From an uncultured Chitinophagaceae bacterium (GTDB taxonomy: Bacteria; Bacteroidota; Bacteroidia; Chitinophagales; Chitinophagaceae), in contig CALMED010000007.1 in the NCBI GenBank assembly GCA_937862815.1, positions 1-64,000 on the forward strand: a stretch of 64,000 bases of DNA, in the 5' to 3' direction. Shown in pieces: positions 46,187-54,602 of the stretch (position 1 is its first letter; every line of letters starts with the position of its first letter). A program made the position numbers and the translations under genes. Under the pieces are notes generated by a model. The model had not been told where the DNA came from and did not search any database. It saw only the letters and a list, made by a program, of their open reading frames with translations.

Positions 46187-47011
46187 ATGAAGCCCTTACA
46201 CATTTTTATTGTATTGACCGGCATTGCCTTGCTGGCTGCCTGCCGTTCCACCAAAAATATTCAACAGGCCATTGTGAAGAAGGATACGGTGGAAGTGATA
46301 AAGGTGTACAATCCCACGCATGCCGACACACTGAACATGGTGTACCAGTTACTCGACAGCGTAGCGCGGAAGCAGATCAGTTACCAGACATTCTCCGCCA
46401 AGATTAAAGTAAGTTATTCAAATCAGAAAGGCAAGCAACCCGACTTTACCGCCAATATCCGCATGCAGAAGGACAGCCTGATCTGGATTTCACTCAGCAA
46501 CGATATTGGCATAGAGGGCCTGCGGATTGTGATCAATGCCGACAGCATCATGGTGCTCGATAAACTGGCTAACACGTACCAGCAGCGTCCGTTGAGTTCC
46601 ATCCAGGAAGTGAGCCAGATACCGTTTGCCCTGTCCGATCTGCAGCGCCTGCTGGTGGGCCTGCCGTTGTTTTTCAACAAAGACAGCATCCTGGCCTATG
46701 CCAACAAGCAACCAGGCGGGTACACGTTGCTCAGTTCAGGCGATCTTTTCCGGCACCTGCTCTCCATCAATCCTGATTTTACCCTGGAACGGAGTAAGCT
46801 GGATGACACGGATCCGGTGCTCAACCGCACGGCCGACCTGTTTTACCGCGATTATGAAGAAAAGACCGGCGTGGTATTCTCCACGTACCGTGAAATTTTT
46901 ATTTCGCAGCAAAACAAACTCAACGTACAGCTCAAGTTTAAAGACTACCGCTTTAATGAAGCCTTAACATTCCCCTTCTCAATCCCTAAAAGATACAAAA
47001 GAATTGACTGA
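46187..47011 (+). CDS. DUF4292 lipoprotein
   Basis: A 274-residue lipoprotein with the lipobox LLAAC (Cys19) after MKPLHIFIVLTGIA. The body is the DUF4292 family: FSAKIKVSYSNQKGKQPDFTANIRM, LIWISLSNDIGIEGLRIVI, DRLANTYQQRPL-type segment and TYREIFISQQNKLNVQLKFKDYRFNEAL. The fold resembles the LolA/LolB lipoprotein carrier family, so a lipoprotein-trafficking role is plausible but not shown. It follows dut by 5 bp and the EnvC-like gene begins 71 bp later with its own promoter. Confidence 0.85.
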   Translation: MKPLHIFIVLTGIALLAACRSTKNIQQAIVKKDTVEVIKVYNPTHADTLNMVYQLLDSVARKQISYQTFSAKIKVSYSNQKGKQPDFTANIRMQKDSLIWISLSNDIGIEGLRIVINADSIMVLDKLANTYQQRPLSSIQEVSQIPFALSDLQRLLVGLPLFFNKDSILAYANKQPGGYTLLSSGDLFRHLLSINPDFTLERSKLDDTDPVLNRTADLFYRDYEEKTGVVFSTYREIFISQQNKLNVQLKFKDYRFNEALTFPFSIPKRYKRID

Positions 47012-47061
47012 GGCATACGCATTTCCAGGATAAGCCGTTACAGTTCCCGGCCCCGATCCCT

Positions 47062-47069
47062 TATTTTTG
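47062..47069 (+). promoter_or_regulatory. -7 element of the EnvC-like gene
   Basis: TATTTTTG, full consensus, 13 bases before the ATG at 47083. Confidence 0.6.
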
Positions 47070-47082
47070 TACCACTCAACCC

Positions 47083-48441
47083 ATGCGTATGCGTACACTT
47101 GTTTTCATCGTGTTTTTGTTGCTGCCCGCTTTTTTGGCAGCGCAAAGCAACGAGCGTGCCGAGTTGGAAAAAAAGAAAAAGCAAACCCAGCAGGAAATTG
47201 ACGTACTCAACCGGCAATACGAAGAGATCAAACGCAGTAAGAAAGAGAGCCTGGGACAACTCACTCTCATCCAGAGTAAAATACGCCTCCGCAACCAGGT
47301 GATTGATAACATCAACAAGCAGGTACGGGTGATAGACGGGCAGATCAATGAGTCGTACCGCGAGATGCGCCGTCTCCGCAAAGATCTTGACACCCTTAAG
47401 ATGGATTATGCGCAAAATGTAGTGTACGCCTATAAGAACCGGAGCAAATATGATTTTCTTAATTTCCTGTTCTCGGCTACCAGTTTCAACGACGCCATGC
47501 GCCGCGTCAATTATATGCGGGCCTATCAGAGTTACCGTACCCAGCAGGTGGAAGCCATTCAGAAAACGGAGGTATTGTATAAGCAGAAAATAACCGAACT
47601 GACCAATAACCGCAAGGAGAAGAGCAGTGTACTCCAGGACCAGACGAAAGAAATGGGAGAACTCGTAAAGGACAAGAAAGAGCAGGATGAAGTGGTGAAC
47701 AAGCTCAAGAAGCGGGAGAAGGAAGTCAATAACATGATTGCGTCCAAGCGCAAGCAGGCCAACCAGCTGGAGGCTGCTATTAAAGCGGTGGTACAGCGGG
47801 AAATCGCCGCGGCCCGCAAGGAAGCCGAGCGTAAGGTCAAAGAAGACCGCGACCGGAAAGAAAAGGAAGAAAAAGACCGGTTGGCCCGTGAAAAAGCGAC
47901 GGCAAATCCTGCAGAAGACCCGGCCGTCTCCAAACCGGTAACAACTGCGCCCGTTGCCACTGCGCCGGTAAAAAAAGAAGAACCCAAACGCACGGCCAGT
48001 TACCTCGAATACAATAAGGAAGACCTGGCACTGGGCACCAGTTTCGAGAACAGCCGCGGCCGGTTGCCCTACCCGGTGGATAATGGTTATGTGGCCATTC
48101 CCTTTGGTTCTTACACCGTTCCGGGTACGAGCATCAAGGGCAGCCAGGACTTTATCACCATTGCCTCACCGGTGGGCACCAATGTAAAATCTGTTTTTGA
48201 AGGTGAGGTGGTGAGTGTATTTGATGTGGGTGGCATGAGCGCCGTCATGCTCAAGCACGGGAAATATTTTACTACCTACAGTAATCTCTCGGCCGTAACC
48301 GTTAGTAAGGGTCAGCAGGTAAAAGTGGGCCAGGTACTGGGGAAAGTGGGTTCGAACCTCGAAGGAGATGGACAGCTTGATTTTATTCTCACCCGGGAGG
48401 CGCAGATGCTGAACCCCCAATCCTGGTTACGGGGCAACTGA
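47083..48441 (+). CDS. EnvC-like coiled-coil protein with degenerate LytM domain
   Basis: A 452-residue periplasmic protein: signal peptide MRMRTLVFIVFLLLPAFLAAQ, a long coiled coil (about 22-265) rich in Lys/Glu/Arg, a Pro/Ala/Thr linker, and a C-terminal M23/LytM domain (about 325-452). The zinc ligands of active M23 peptidases are not preserved: the usual HxxxD region reads KGSQDFITIASPVGT and the usual HxH region reads GQLDFILTRE. Such domains are activators of cell-wall amidases in EnvC and NlpD, the likely role here: daughter-cell separation. Its last 15 bases overlap the end of the convergent bshA. Confidence 0.88.
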   Translation: MRMRTLVFIVFLLLPAFLAAQSNERAELEKKKKQTQQEIDVLNRQYEEIKRSKKESLGQLTLIQSKIRLRNQVIDNINKQVRVIDGQINESYREMRRLRKDLDTLKMDYAQNVVYAYKNRSKYDFLNFLFSATSFNDAMRRVNYMRAYQSYRTQQVEAIQKTEVLYKQKITELTNNRKEKSSVLQDQTKEMGELVKDKKEQDEVVNKLKKREKEVNNMIASKRKQANQLEAAIKAVVQREIAAARKEAERKVKEDRDRKEKEEKDRLAREKATANPAEDPAVSKPVTTAPVATAPVKKEEPKRTASYLEYNKEDLALGTSFENSRGRLPYPVDNGYVAIPFGSYTVPGTSIKGSQDFITIASPVGTNVKSVFEGEVVSVFDVGGMSAVMLKHGKYFTTYSNLSAVTVSKGQQVKVGQVLGKVGSNLEGDGQLDFILTREAQMLNPQSWLRGN

Positions 48442-49563
48442 TGCAGGCACAAAGCGGTTGTACAGCTTTTCATAGTAGGGTACAATGTTGTGTATGTCAA
48501 AGCGGGCCGCCTGTTCCCGCGCTGCTATTTTCATTTCCTCCAGCATTCCTTCATTCCCCAGGAGTTCAGACCCCAGCCGGGCCATTTTTTCCACATCCCC
48601 TACCGGGGCGAGATAGCCGGTTGTTCCGTGCAGGTTGATCTCGGGTAAACCGCCGGCATTGCTCGACAGTACCGGTACACCCGCCGCCATGGCTTCCAGG
48701 GCCGACAGTCCAAAACTCTCGTATTCCGAGGGAAGCAGGAACAGGTCGGAGATCGCAAGAATCTCTTCCATTTCCTGCTGTTTACCGAGAAAGCGGACGT
48801 CTTCGCATATTTTCAGATCACGGCACTGCTCTTCGGCGTCGGGCCGGTCAGGTCCGTCGCCTACCATCAGCAGTTTGGCCGGTGTTTTCATGTGTATGCG
48901 GGTAAAGATGTCAATTACATCGTGTACCCGTTTCACTTTCCGGAAGTTGGAAGCGTGCGTAATAATTTTTTCGCCGTTGGGCGCCAGTACTTTGCGGAAT
49001 GCGTCCAGCGGTTTTTTGGAAAAGCGGACGGTGTCTACAAAGTTGTAAATGACCTCAATTTCCTTTTCTATTTCAAAGGAATGGTAAGTCTCTTTCTTCA
49101 GGTTTTCGGAAACAGCCGTGATGGCATCGCTTTCGTTGATGGAGAATGTAACCACAGGTGCAAAGGTCTTGTCTTTGCCCACCAGGGTGATGTCGGTGCC
49201 GTGCAGGGTGGTGATCACCGGGATGTCCTTCCCTTTTTTCTTCAGAATCTGCTTGGCCATGTAGGCGGCCGATGCATGCGGAATAGCGTAGTGTACGTGC
49301 AGGAGATCGAGGTCATTGTTGAGTACCACATCCACCATGGTGCTGGCCAGCGTGGTTTCATACGGCGGGTAGTCGAACAGCGGGTAATGCGGTACCCGTA
49401 CTTCGTGGTAAAAAATATTGGTGAAAAAACCGCTCAGCCGCACCGGCTGCTGGTAGGTGATGAAATGCACCATGTGACCTTTTTCAGCCAGTGCCTTACC
49501 AAGTTCTGTGGCCAGCACACCGCTCCCTCCGAAAGTGGGATAGCAAACAATACCAATTTTCAT
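48427..49563 (-). CDS. bshA: N-acetyl-alpha-D-glucosaminyl-L-malate synthase
   Basis: GT4-family glycosyltransferase of 378 residues, first step of bacillithiol biosynthesis: joins GlcNAc from UDP-GlcNAc to L-malate. The family N-terminus MKIGIVCYPTFGGSGVLATELG, HVHYAIPHASAAY, FLLPSEYESFGLSALEAMAAGVPV and NAGGLPEIN are clear BshA/GT4 motifs. A cytoplasmic thiol pathway is thus predicted; bshB and bshC are not in the window. The end overlaps the EnvC-like gene. Upstream on the minus strand TACCTTCG (7 of 8) is a weak -7. Confidence 0.95.
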   Translation of the reverse strand: MKIGIVCYPTFGGSGVLATELGKALAEKGHMVHFITYQQPVRLSGFFTNIFYHEVRVPHYPLFDYPPYETTLASTMVDVVLNNDLDLLHVHYAIPHASAAYMAKQILKKKGKDIPVITTLHGTDITLVGKDKTFAPVVTFSINESDAITAVSENLKKETYHSFEIEKEIEVIYNFVDTVRFSKKPLDAFRKVLAPNGEKIITHASNFRKVKRVHDVIDIFTRIHMKTPAKLLMVGDGPDRPDAEEQCRDLKICEDVRFLGKQQEMEEILAISDLFLLPSEYESFGLSALEAMAAGVPVLSSNAGGLPEINLHGTTGYLAPVGDVEKMARLGSELLGNEGMLEEMKIAAREQAARFDIHNIVPYYEKLYNRFVPASVAP

Positions 49564-49617
49564 ACGCGTAGATGTAAAGCGAAGGTAGGATTAATAACAG
49601 ATCGGCCGGACAAGTGG

Positions 49618-49649
49618 TTTTGCCGTTGATTCCTGTTTTGGTACGTTTG
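49618..49649 (+). promoter_or_regulatory. Promoter of the M28 peptidase gene
   Basis: TTTTG (49618-49622), 19 bases, then TACGTTTG (49642-49649), both elements and the spacing matching the Bacteroidota consensus. The ATG is 21 bases after it. Confidence 0.75.
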
Positions 49650-49670
49650 TACAATTAAACCCGACTGTAT

Positions 49671-51047
49671 ATGCGCTTCTGCCTGTTTGTTTTCTTCGCC
49701 GCCTGCTTCCTGGCTCCTGCTGTTTCCCGGGGCAACGACTCCCTGCAGTTCCGCCGCATGGCCCACCTGGTACTTACGCAGGGAAAGGCCTATGACAACC
49801 TGCGGGTCCTGTGCAAGGAAGTGGGGCACCGCCTGAGCGGATCCCCCGGCGCTGCAAAAGCCGTACAGGAAACCTTCCGCATGATGAAGGAGATGGGCGC
49901 CGATACAGTGTACCTGCAGGAATGCCTGGTGCCGCACTGGGTGCGGGGAGCAAAGGAAGAAGCCATCCTCACCGCAGCTGACGGAAAGCCGGTTACGTTA
50001 AACGTATGCGCCCTGGGCAACAGCGTGGGCACCGGCCGCACCGGCCTGCGGGCACCCGTGGTGGAAGTGCGTTCGTTCAACGAACTGGATGCGCTGGGTG
50101 AAAAAGGTGTCCGTGGTAAGATTGTGTTTTATAATTTCCCCATGAACCCCACTCACATTGAAACCTTCCGGGCGTACGGAGAGGCCGGCCAGTTCCGGAG
50201 TCGCGGCCCTTCGCAGGCGGCCCGCTACGGTGCGGTGGGGGTGATGGTGCGTTCGCTGGCGAGTAACATAGATGATTATCCGCATACCGGCGCCACCACC
50301 TATAACGATTCGTTTCCCCGCATACCGGCCATTGCGGTTTCCACCCGCCATGCAGAATGGGTAAGCGCCGAGCTGAAGAAAATGCAGGGCCTGCAACTCT
50401 ACTTCCGCACCGAATGCGAAATGCTGCCCGATGCGGTGAGTCACAATGTGATTGGTGAAATACGCGGTACAGAATTTCAGGACGAAATCATCACAGTGGG
50501 TGGCCATCTCGACTCCTGGGACCTGGGCGAAGGAGCCCACGACGACGGGGCGGGCTGCGTACAGAGTATGGAAATCATTCACATCTACAAGAAACTGGGC
50601 ATCCGCCCCAAACGCACCATCCGGGTGGTGATGTTCATGAACGAGGAGAATGGTTTGCGGGGCGGTCGCAAATACGCCGAAGTTGCCGCGAAGGAAAACA
50701 AACAATTCATTTTTGCACTCGAAAGCGATGCCGGCGGCTTTACGCCCCGGGCCTTTGGTTTTTCCGCCGGGGGGCCGGTACTGGAACGCCTGCGGCAGTG
50801 GCTGCCCCTGTTCAAGCCGTATGGGGTCTACGAATTCCAGGAAGGCGGCGGTGGCGCAGACATCGGCCCCCTGCGGCCACTGGGTACGTTGCTTTGCGGA
50901 CTGCGCCCCGACTCGCAACGCTATTTTGATCATCACCACGCCGCCAACGATACCTTTGAATGGGTGAACAAACGGGAACTGGAACTCGGCGCACTGAACA
51001 TGGCATTCCTGGTATATGTGGTGGACCAGTACGGTCTGCAGCCCTGA
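49671..51047 (+). CDS. Secreted M28 metallopeptidase
   Basis: A 458-residue secreted zinc exopeptidase, with a signal peptide MRFCLFVFFAACFLAPAVSR, a PA insertion (about 120-235), and an M28 catalytic domain. Predicted metal ligands are H279 (GGHLDSWD), D291 (HDDGAG), E325/E326 (NEENG), D353 (ESDAG) and H422 (DHHHAAND), in the order expected for two zinc ions. It resembles carboxypeptidase Q (plasma glutamate carboxypeptidase) and may cleave dipeptides. The gene has a strong promoter and its stop abuts the stop of a PGM1-like ligase gene on the other strand. Confidence 0.92.
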   Translation: MRFCLFVFFAACFLAPAVSRGNDSLQFRRMAHLVLTQGKAYDNLRVLCKEVGHRLSGSPGAAKAVQETFRMMKEMGADTVYLQECLVPHWVRGAKEEAILTAADGKPVTLNVCALGNSVGTGRTGLRAPVVEVRSFNELDALGEKGVRGKIVFYNFPMNPTHIETFRAYGEAGQFRSRGPSQAARYGAVGVMVRSLASNIDDYPHTGATTYNDSFPRIPAIAVSTRHAEWVSAELKKMQGLQLYFRTECEMLPDAVSHNVIGEIRGTEFQDEIITVGGHLDSWDLGEGAHDDGAGCVQSMEIIHIYKKLGIRPKRTIRVVMFMNEENGLRGGRKYAEVAAKENKQFIFALESDAGGFTPRAFGFSAGGPVLERLRQWLPLFKPYGVYEFQEGGGGADIGPLRPLGTLLCGLRPDSQRYFDHHHAANDTFEWVNKRELELGALNMAFLVYVVDQYGLQP

Positions 51048-52565
51048 TCAGTCGCATTCGCGGTTAAGCACTTCCACCACTTTGTTGTAAAACGCTGCTG
51101 CCCGTTCGGCCGTACTGCCAATGCACACGAGCCCGAGTTTGCCGTACTGTGAAAGGGCACTGATGAGGTGAAACACCACGCCTTCTTCCGTGGCTCCGTT
51201 GTAGTGGAGCCCGTTGCACATGGCAATATCAATCAGGTCGTGCGGCGTAAGTCCTTTGTAGCAATCCCGTTGCAGGTTATCGGTTGCAAAATAAAAGCGC
51301 TGCTTGTTGTCGTGCATGAAATACCTGCCCTGCACCGCGTCGTAGTTGCCATCGGTGAGAAACTGCAGCATGAGGTAGGGATGGGTGGTACCGCCTTTGC
51401 GCAGGTTGATTTCAATGGCATAATGTTTCCAGGCGCCGTTCTCTTTCACGCTCATGAAATCAACGCCCAGTCGTCCGAGTGCGCCGTACTCCTTCAGTTT
51501 ATACGCTACTTTTTTTCCAATGGTTCCGAGTTCCCCGGCATAATCGATGTGTGCCGGGAAGGTGGCGCCCAGGAAGACCTGGTGGGTATCAGCATCCAGC
51601 ACCTGGTCGTGCGTGGATACCACATCCACTTCTCCCAGCGGGTTGATGCGGCATTGTACCGAGGGGGATGATTTCACTTCTCCGTCCAAAAAGGCCTCCA
51701 CAATACCCCCCATTTCTTCCAGTTTTTCAAAAAAGCTGAGATAGCTGAGCCGTTCGGCCACGATGCGCAGGCGGATGGGCATTTCCCGGGCAATCCAGGG
51801 TTCCAGTTCTGCATCCGCCGGGGCATCGTCGAAATGGAACGTTGCATTGCCTTCGCCGGAAAATCCTTCGTTGAGTTTGATCACGGCCTTCCGCAGTTCC
51901 GGGTTTTTTTGTTTCAGACGGGCCAGGCAATGCACCGCTTCTGCTTCGCTTTTAACGTCTTCATATCCATCGGGCATCAGGATGCCGCATTCGCGGAAGA
52001 TGCGGCGGCTGCCGGTTTTGGAGCCCAGGTAGTTGAGCTGCGGATCGGTACCGTACAGGGGAAGGTCCAGCTGTACCGCCAGTTCTTTCTCTTTATCCGT
52101 AATGTTGAAGAAAGCAATGTGGGCGGGGTGTCCCGATGGGATGCTGCTTTTTATGCGCTCAATGAGCCGGGGGCGGGCCAGGATCTTTTCGGTGAGCGAC
52201 ACCGGCGACGCGTCGAAGCAACTCAGCAGGGTGATGCGTTGCCGGGCGTGATAGCCGGTAATGCCGGGCAGCAGGTGCAGGTAGTAATCCACAATCACCG
52301 GGTCAATGGGAACACTGGTCACATAGGTGATGTGTGTGCGGGGCATGTGCAGCAGCATGAGCAGGCAAAGCATGCGCTCTTCGTAGAAGAAATGACCTTT
52401 TACCCGCTTCAGGATTTCCCGGTCGAGCGTGAGGCTGGGAATGATCACCACCGTACGGGGTGCCATCTTATCGTGAAAAATTGCTTTGTACTGGTGAAGA
52501 AATTCATCCTGCAGTTGCTGGAAACGGTCGTGCACCGGGTCAGCCGGCACAACGGCCGGGAGCAT
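51048..52565 (-). CDS. PGM1-like ATP-grasp peptide ligase family protein
   Basis: A 505-residue cytoplasmic ATP-grasp enzyme. The central ATP-binding region has IKLNEGFSGEGNATFHFDDA (about residue 225-245), later ALGRLGVDFMSV and AIEINLRKGGTTHPYL with the E-x-N magnesium site. The C-terminal 100 residues match my memory of the PGM1 C-terminal domain of the pheganomycin peptide-ligase relatives. In the characterised member, PGM1 joins an amino-modified nonproteinogenic residue to peptides; this homologue's substrates are unknown. I start at 52565 (MLPAVVPADP) because the longer ORF begins upstream of promoter-like AT-rich sequence. anmK lies 123 bp upstream. Family call is moderate; function not assigned. 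Confidence 0.75.
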   Translation of the reverse strand: MLPAVVPADPVHDRFQQLQDEFLHQYKAIFHDKMAPRTVVIIPSLTLDREILKRVKGHFFYEERMLCLLMLLHMPRTHITYVTSVPIDPVIVDYYLHLLPGITGYHARQRITLLSCFDASPVSLTEKILARPRLIERIKSSIPSGHPAHIAFFNITDKEKELAVQLDLPLYGTDPQLNYLGSKTGSRRIFRECGILMPDGYEDVKSEAEAVHCLARLKQKNPELRKAVIKLNEGFSGEGNATFHFDDAPADAELEPWIAREMPIRLRIVAERLSYLSFFEKLEEMGGIVEAFLDGEVKSSPSVQCRINPLGEVDVVSTHDQVLDADTHQVFLGATFPAHIDYAGELGTIGKKVAYKLKEYGALGRLGVDFMSVKENGAWKHYAIEINLRKGGTTHPYLMLQFLTDGNYDAVQGRYFMHDNKQRFYFATDNLQRDCYKGLTPHDLIDIAMCNGLHYNGATEEGVVFHLISALSQYGKLGLVCIGSTAERAAAFYNKVVEVLNRECD

Positions 52566-52688
52566 GGAATGGTATGGCTGCAATCGGGTTTCCGACACTT
52601 CGTGACAAAATAAACCGGAAGATAAAAACCGCCGGCAACCTGTCAACTGATGACCATCAGTATAAAACCTGATTTAATTAAAGGGTGC

Positions 52689-53771
52689 TTACCAGTCCTG
52701 GCCCATCCAGATGGCGCCGCCCACGCTGCTGCGACGGGCGCCCGTAACGGTGTGCCACACATTGTTTTCCTCGCGCCAGCGCAGGACGGCCATGAAGGCC
52801 ATGATGAGGGCTTCTTTGTATTGTACCAGCTGTTCATCGGGTACCACCAGTTCCAGCTCCGGCACTAAGCTGCGCATCCGCTCCAACAGGTAGGTGTTGA
52901 AAGCGCCCCCTCCGGTTACCAGCAGGCGGGCGGGACCGTCAACCGGTGGCAGTACCTGTATGGCTTGTTGTACCTGTTGGGCAATGTGCTCCGTATAGGT
53001 GCAGAGGCTGTCGGCCGCCGATAAGTCCGCTGTTTGCAGGAGCGGAAACACAACATCGGTTCCAAACGAATTGGCCAGTGATTTGGGCGGCGATTGGCGG
53101 TAGTAGGGCAGTTGGCTGAGTTGCTCCAGCAGCCCGGGATGCACCTGGCCGCTGCGGGCCGTGGCGCCGCCGGCATCATAGGGTTGGCCGGTTGTGGCAG
53201 CGAGGAGGTTGAGCACCCGGTTGGCCGGGCATACATCAAACGCCATATATGGATCGCCGTTGCGGGACAGGTTGGCAATTCCGCCGATGTTGAGGAACCA
53301 GCTGAAATCGCCCAGCAGCCATTTTTCCCCGATGGGTACGATGGGGGCACCCTGTCCGCCCAGGGCCACATCCATGCTACGGAGGTCGCTCACCACATTG
53401 ATGCCGCAGGTGGCGGCCAGGGCCGCGCCGTCGCCCAGCTGGTGGGTCATGCCCGATTCCGGCCGGTGAAAGGTGGTATGACCATGGGATCCAACCAGCT
53501 GTACTTTGTAATGGAGCTGGTATGTTTCCACAAAGCGGTTCACCTGCTCACCCAGGTAACGCCCGTAGTCGCAGTGCAGTTGCTGGTAATCGCCGGCCGG
53601 CAGAGCGGTGGCCGTTTCCAGCCGCTGCAACCACTCGGGCGGGTAAGGGTAACAATCGGCTGCGAGGATCTCATAGGTCCAGCTGGACCCACTCACGTCA
53701 AACGAAGCAAAAACCAGGTCCAGTCCGTCCAGCGAACTGCCGCTCATGATGCCGATTGCACGATATACCAT
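52689..53771 (-). CDS. anmK: Anhydro-N-acetylmuramic acid kinase
   Basis: A 360-residue kinase of the ASKHA fold that opens and phosphorylates 1,6-anhydro-MurNAc, recycling the peptidoglycan sugar. The ATP-binding phosphate loop GIMSGSSLDGLDLV opens the protein; GSHGHTTFHRPE, QLGDGAALA, NIGGIANLS, DVCPANRVLN and the C-terminal LLVTGGGAFNTYL fit AnmK. The length is normal. Its partner MurQ is not in the window. Downstream on the same strand is the PGM1-like ligase gene. Confidence 0.94.
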   Translation of the reverse strand: MVYRAIGIMSGSSLDGLDLVFASFDVSGSSWTYEILAADCYPYPPEWLQRLETATALPAGDYQQLHCDYGRYLGEQVNRFVETYQLHYKVQLVGSHGHTTFHRPESGMTHQLGDGAALAATCGINVVSDLRSMDVALGGQGAPIVPIGEKWLLGDFSWFLNIGGIANLSRNGDPYMAFDVCPANRVLNLLAATTGQPYDAGGATARSGQVHPGLLEQLSQLPYYRQSPPKSLANSFGTDVVFPLLQTADLSAADSLCTYTEHIAQQVQQAIQVLPPVDGPARLLVTGGGAFNTYLLERMRSLVPELELVVPDEQLVQYKEALIMAFMAVLRWREENNVWHTVTGARRSSVGGAIWMGQDW

Positions 53772-53824
53772 AAACTGTTTTCAGATTTTGAGGTCCTTCG
53801 GGGGAGGGTTACACGATTATCAAT

Positions 53825-53832
53825 TAGATTTG
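53825..53832 (+). promoter_or_regulatory. -7 element of upp
   Basis: TAGATTTG, full consensus, 73 bases before the ATG at 53906. The leader contains a hairpin: GTAAGC (53838-53843) with GCTTAC (53866-53871) outside GGAG/CTCC. Confidence 0.6.
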
Positions 53833-53905
53833 TAAAAGTAAGCTATACGGTGGAGGAATCGCTCCGCTTACGGATATCTGGATACTGGAATTTACAATTG
53901 GAAAA

Positions 53906-54556
53906 ATGGTTATCAATTTAAGTGAACAACATTCGCTGCTCAGCAACTGGGTGGCCGAGATCCGTGACACGTCCGTGCAAAACGACCGGATGCGCTTTCG
54001 TCGTAACCTGGAGCGTATCGGCGAAATAGCGGCGTATGAAATCAGCAAGGTCCTTTCCTGGAAGGAAGCAGAGATCACAACACCGCTGGGAATCTCCGTT
54101 TGCCGGGTGCTGGAACAGCAGCCGGTGCTGGCCACCATCCTGCGGGCCGGCCTCCCCCTGCACCAGGGCATGCTGAATTATTTCGACAAGGCCGATAACG
54201 CATTTATCTCCGCCTACCGCAAGCACCACCGCGACGGCAGTTTTGAGATCAGCCTGGATTATGTGAGCTGTCCCAGCCTCGAAGGCAGGGTGGTGATCAT
54301 TTCCGATCCCATGCTGGCAACCGGCAGTTCACTGGTCAAAACCATTCAGTACCTGCGGGACGAAGGGCAGCCCCTTGAAATTCACATCGTTTGCGCCATT
54401 GCCTGTACGGTGGGGATCGAATATGTACGCCGCAACCAGCCCGAAGTGAAGATCTGGTGCGGTGCGGTGGACGAAGAGCTCACGGCAAAGGGGTACATTG
54501 TGCCCGGCCTGGGCGATGCAGGCGACCTGGCTTACGGCGAAAAGCGGCAGAACTGA
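53906..54556 (+). CDS. upp: Uracil phosphoribosyltransferase
   Basis: A 216-residue pyrimidine-salvage enzyme making UMP from uracil and PRPP, cytoplasmic. The flexible-loop segment is at RAGLPLHQGMLNYFDKADNAFISAYRKHH and the PRPP-binding loop at SDPMLATGSSLVKTI (about 133-147). The C-terminal GAVDEELTAKGYIVPGLGDAGDLAYG is typical of upp. The length fits. It carries a leader hairpin. PorP/SprF-type gene follows 46 bp downstream. Confidence 0.93.
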   Translation: MVINLSEQHSLLSNWVAEIRDTSVQNDRMRFRRNLERIGEIAAYEISKVLSWKEAEITTPLGISVCRVLEQQPVLATILRAGLPLHQGMLNYFDKADNAFISAYRKHHRDGSFEISLDYVSCPSLEGRVVIISDPMLATGSSLVKTIQYLRDEGQPLEIHIVCAIACTVGIEYVRRNQPEVKIWCGAVDEELTAKGYIVPGLGDAGDLAYGEKRQN

Positions 54557-54602
54557 TACTATTTTTACCAGCGATACGTTACAGAAAAACACCCGGCGCC
54601 CC

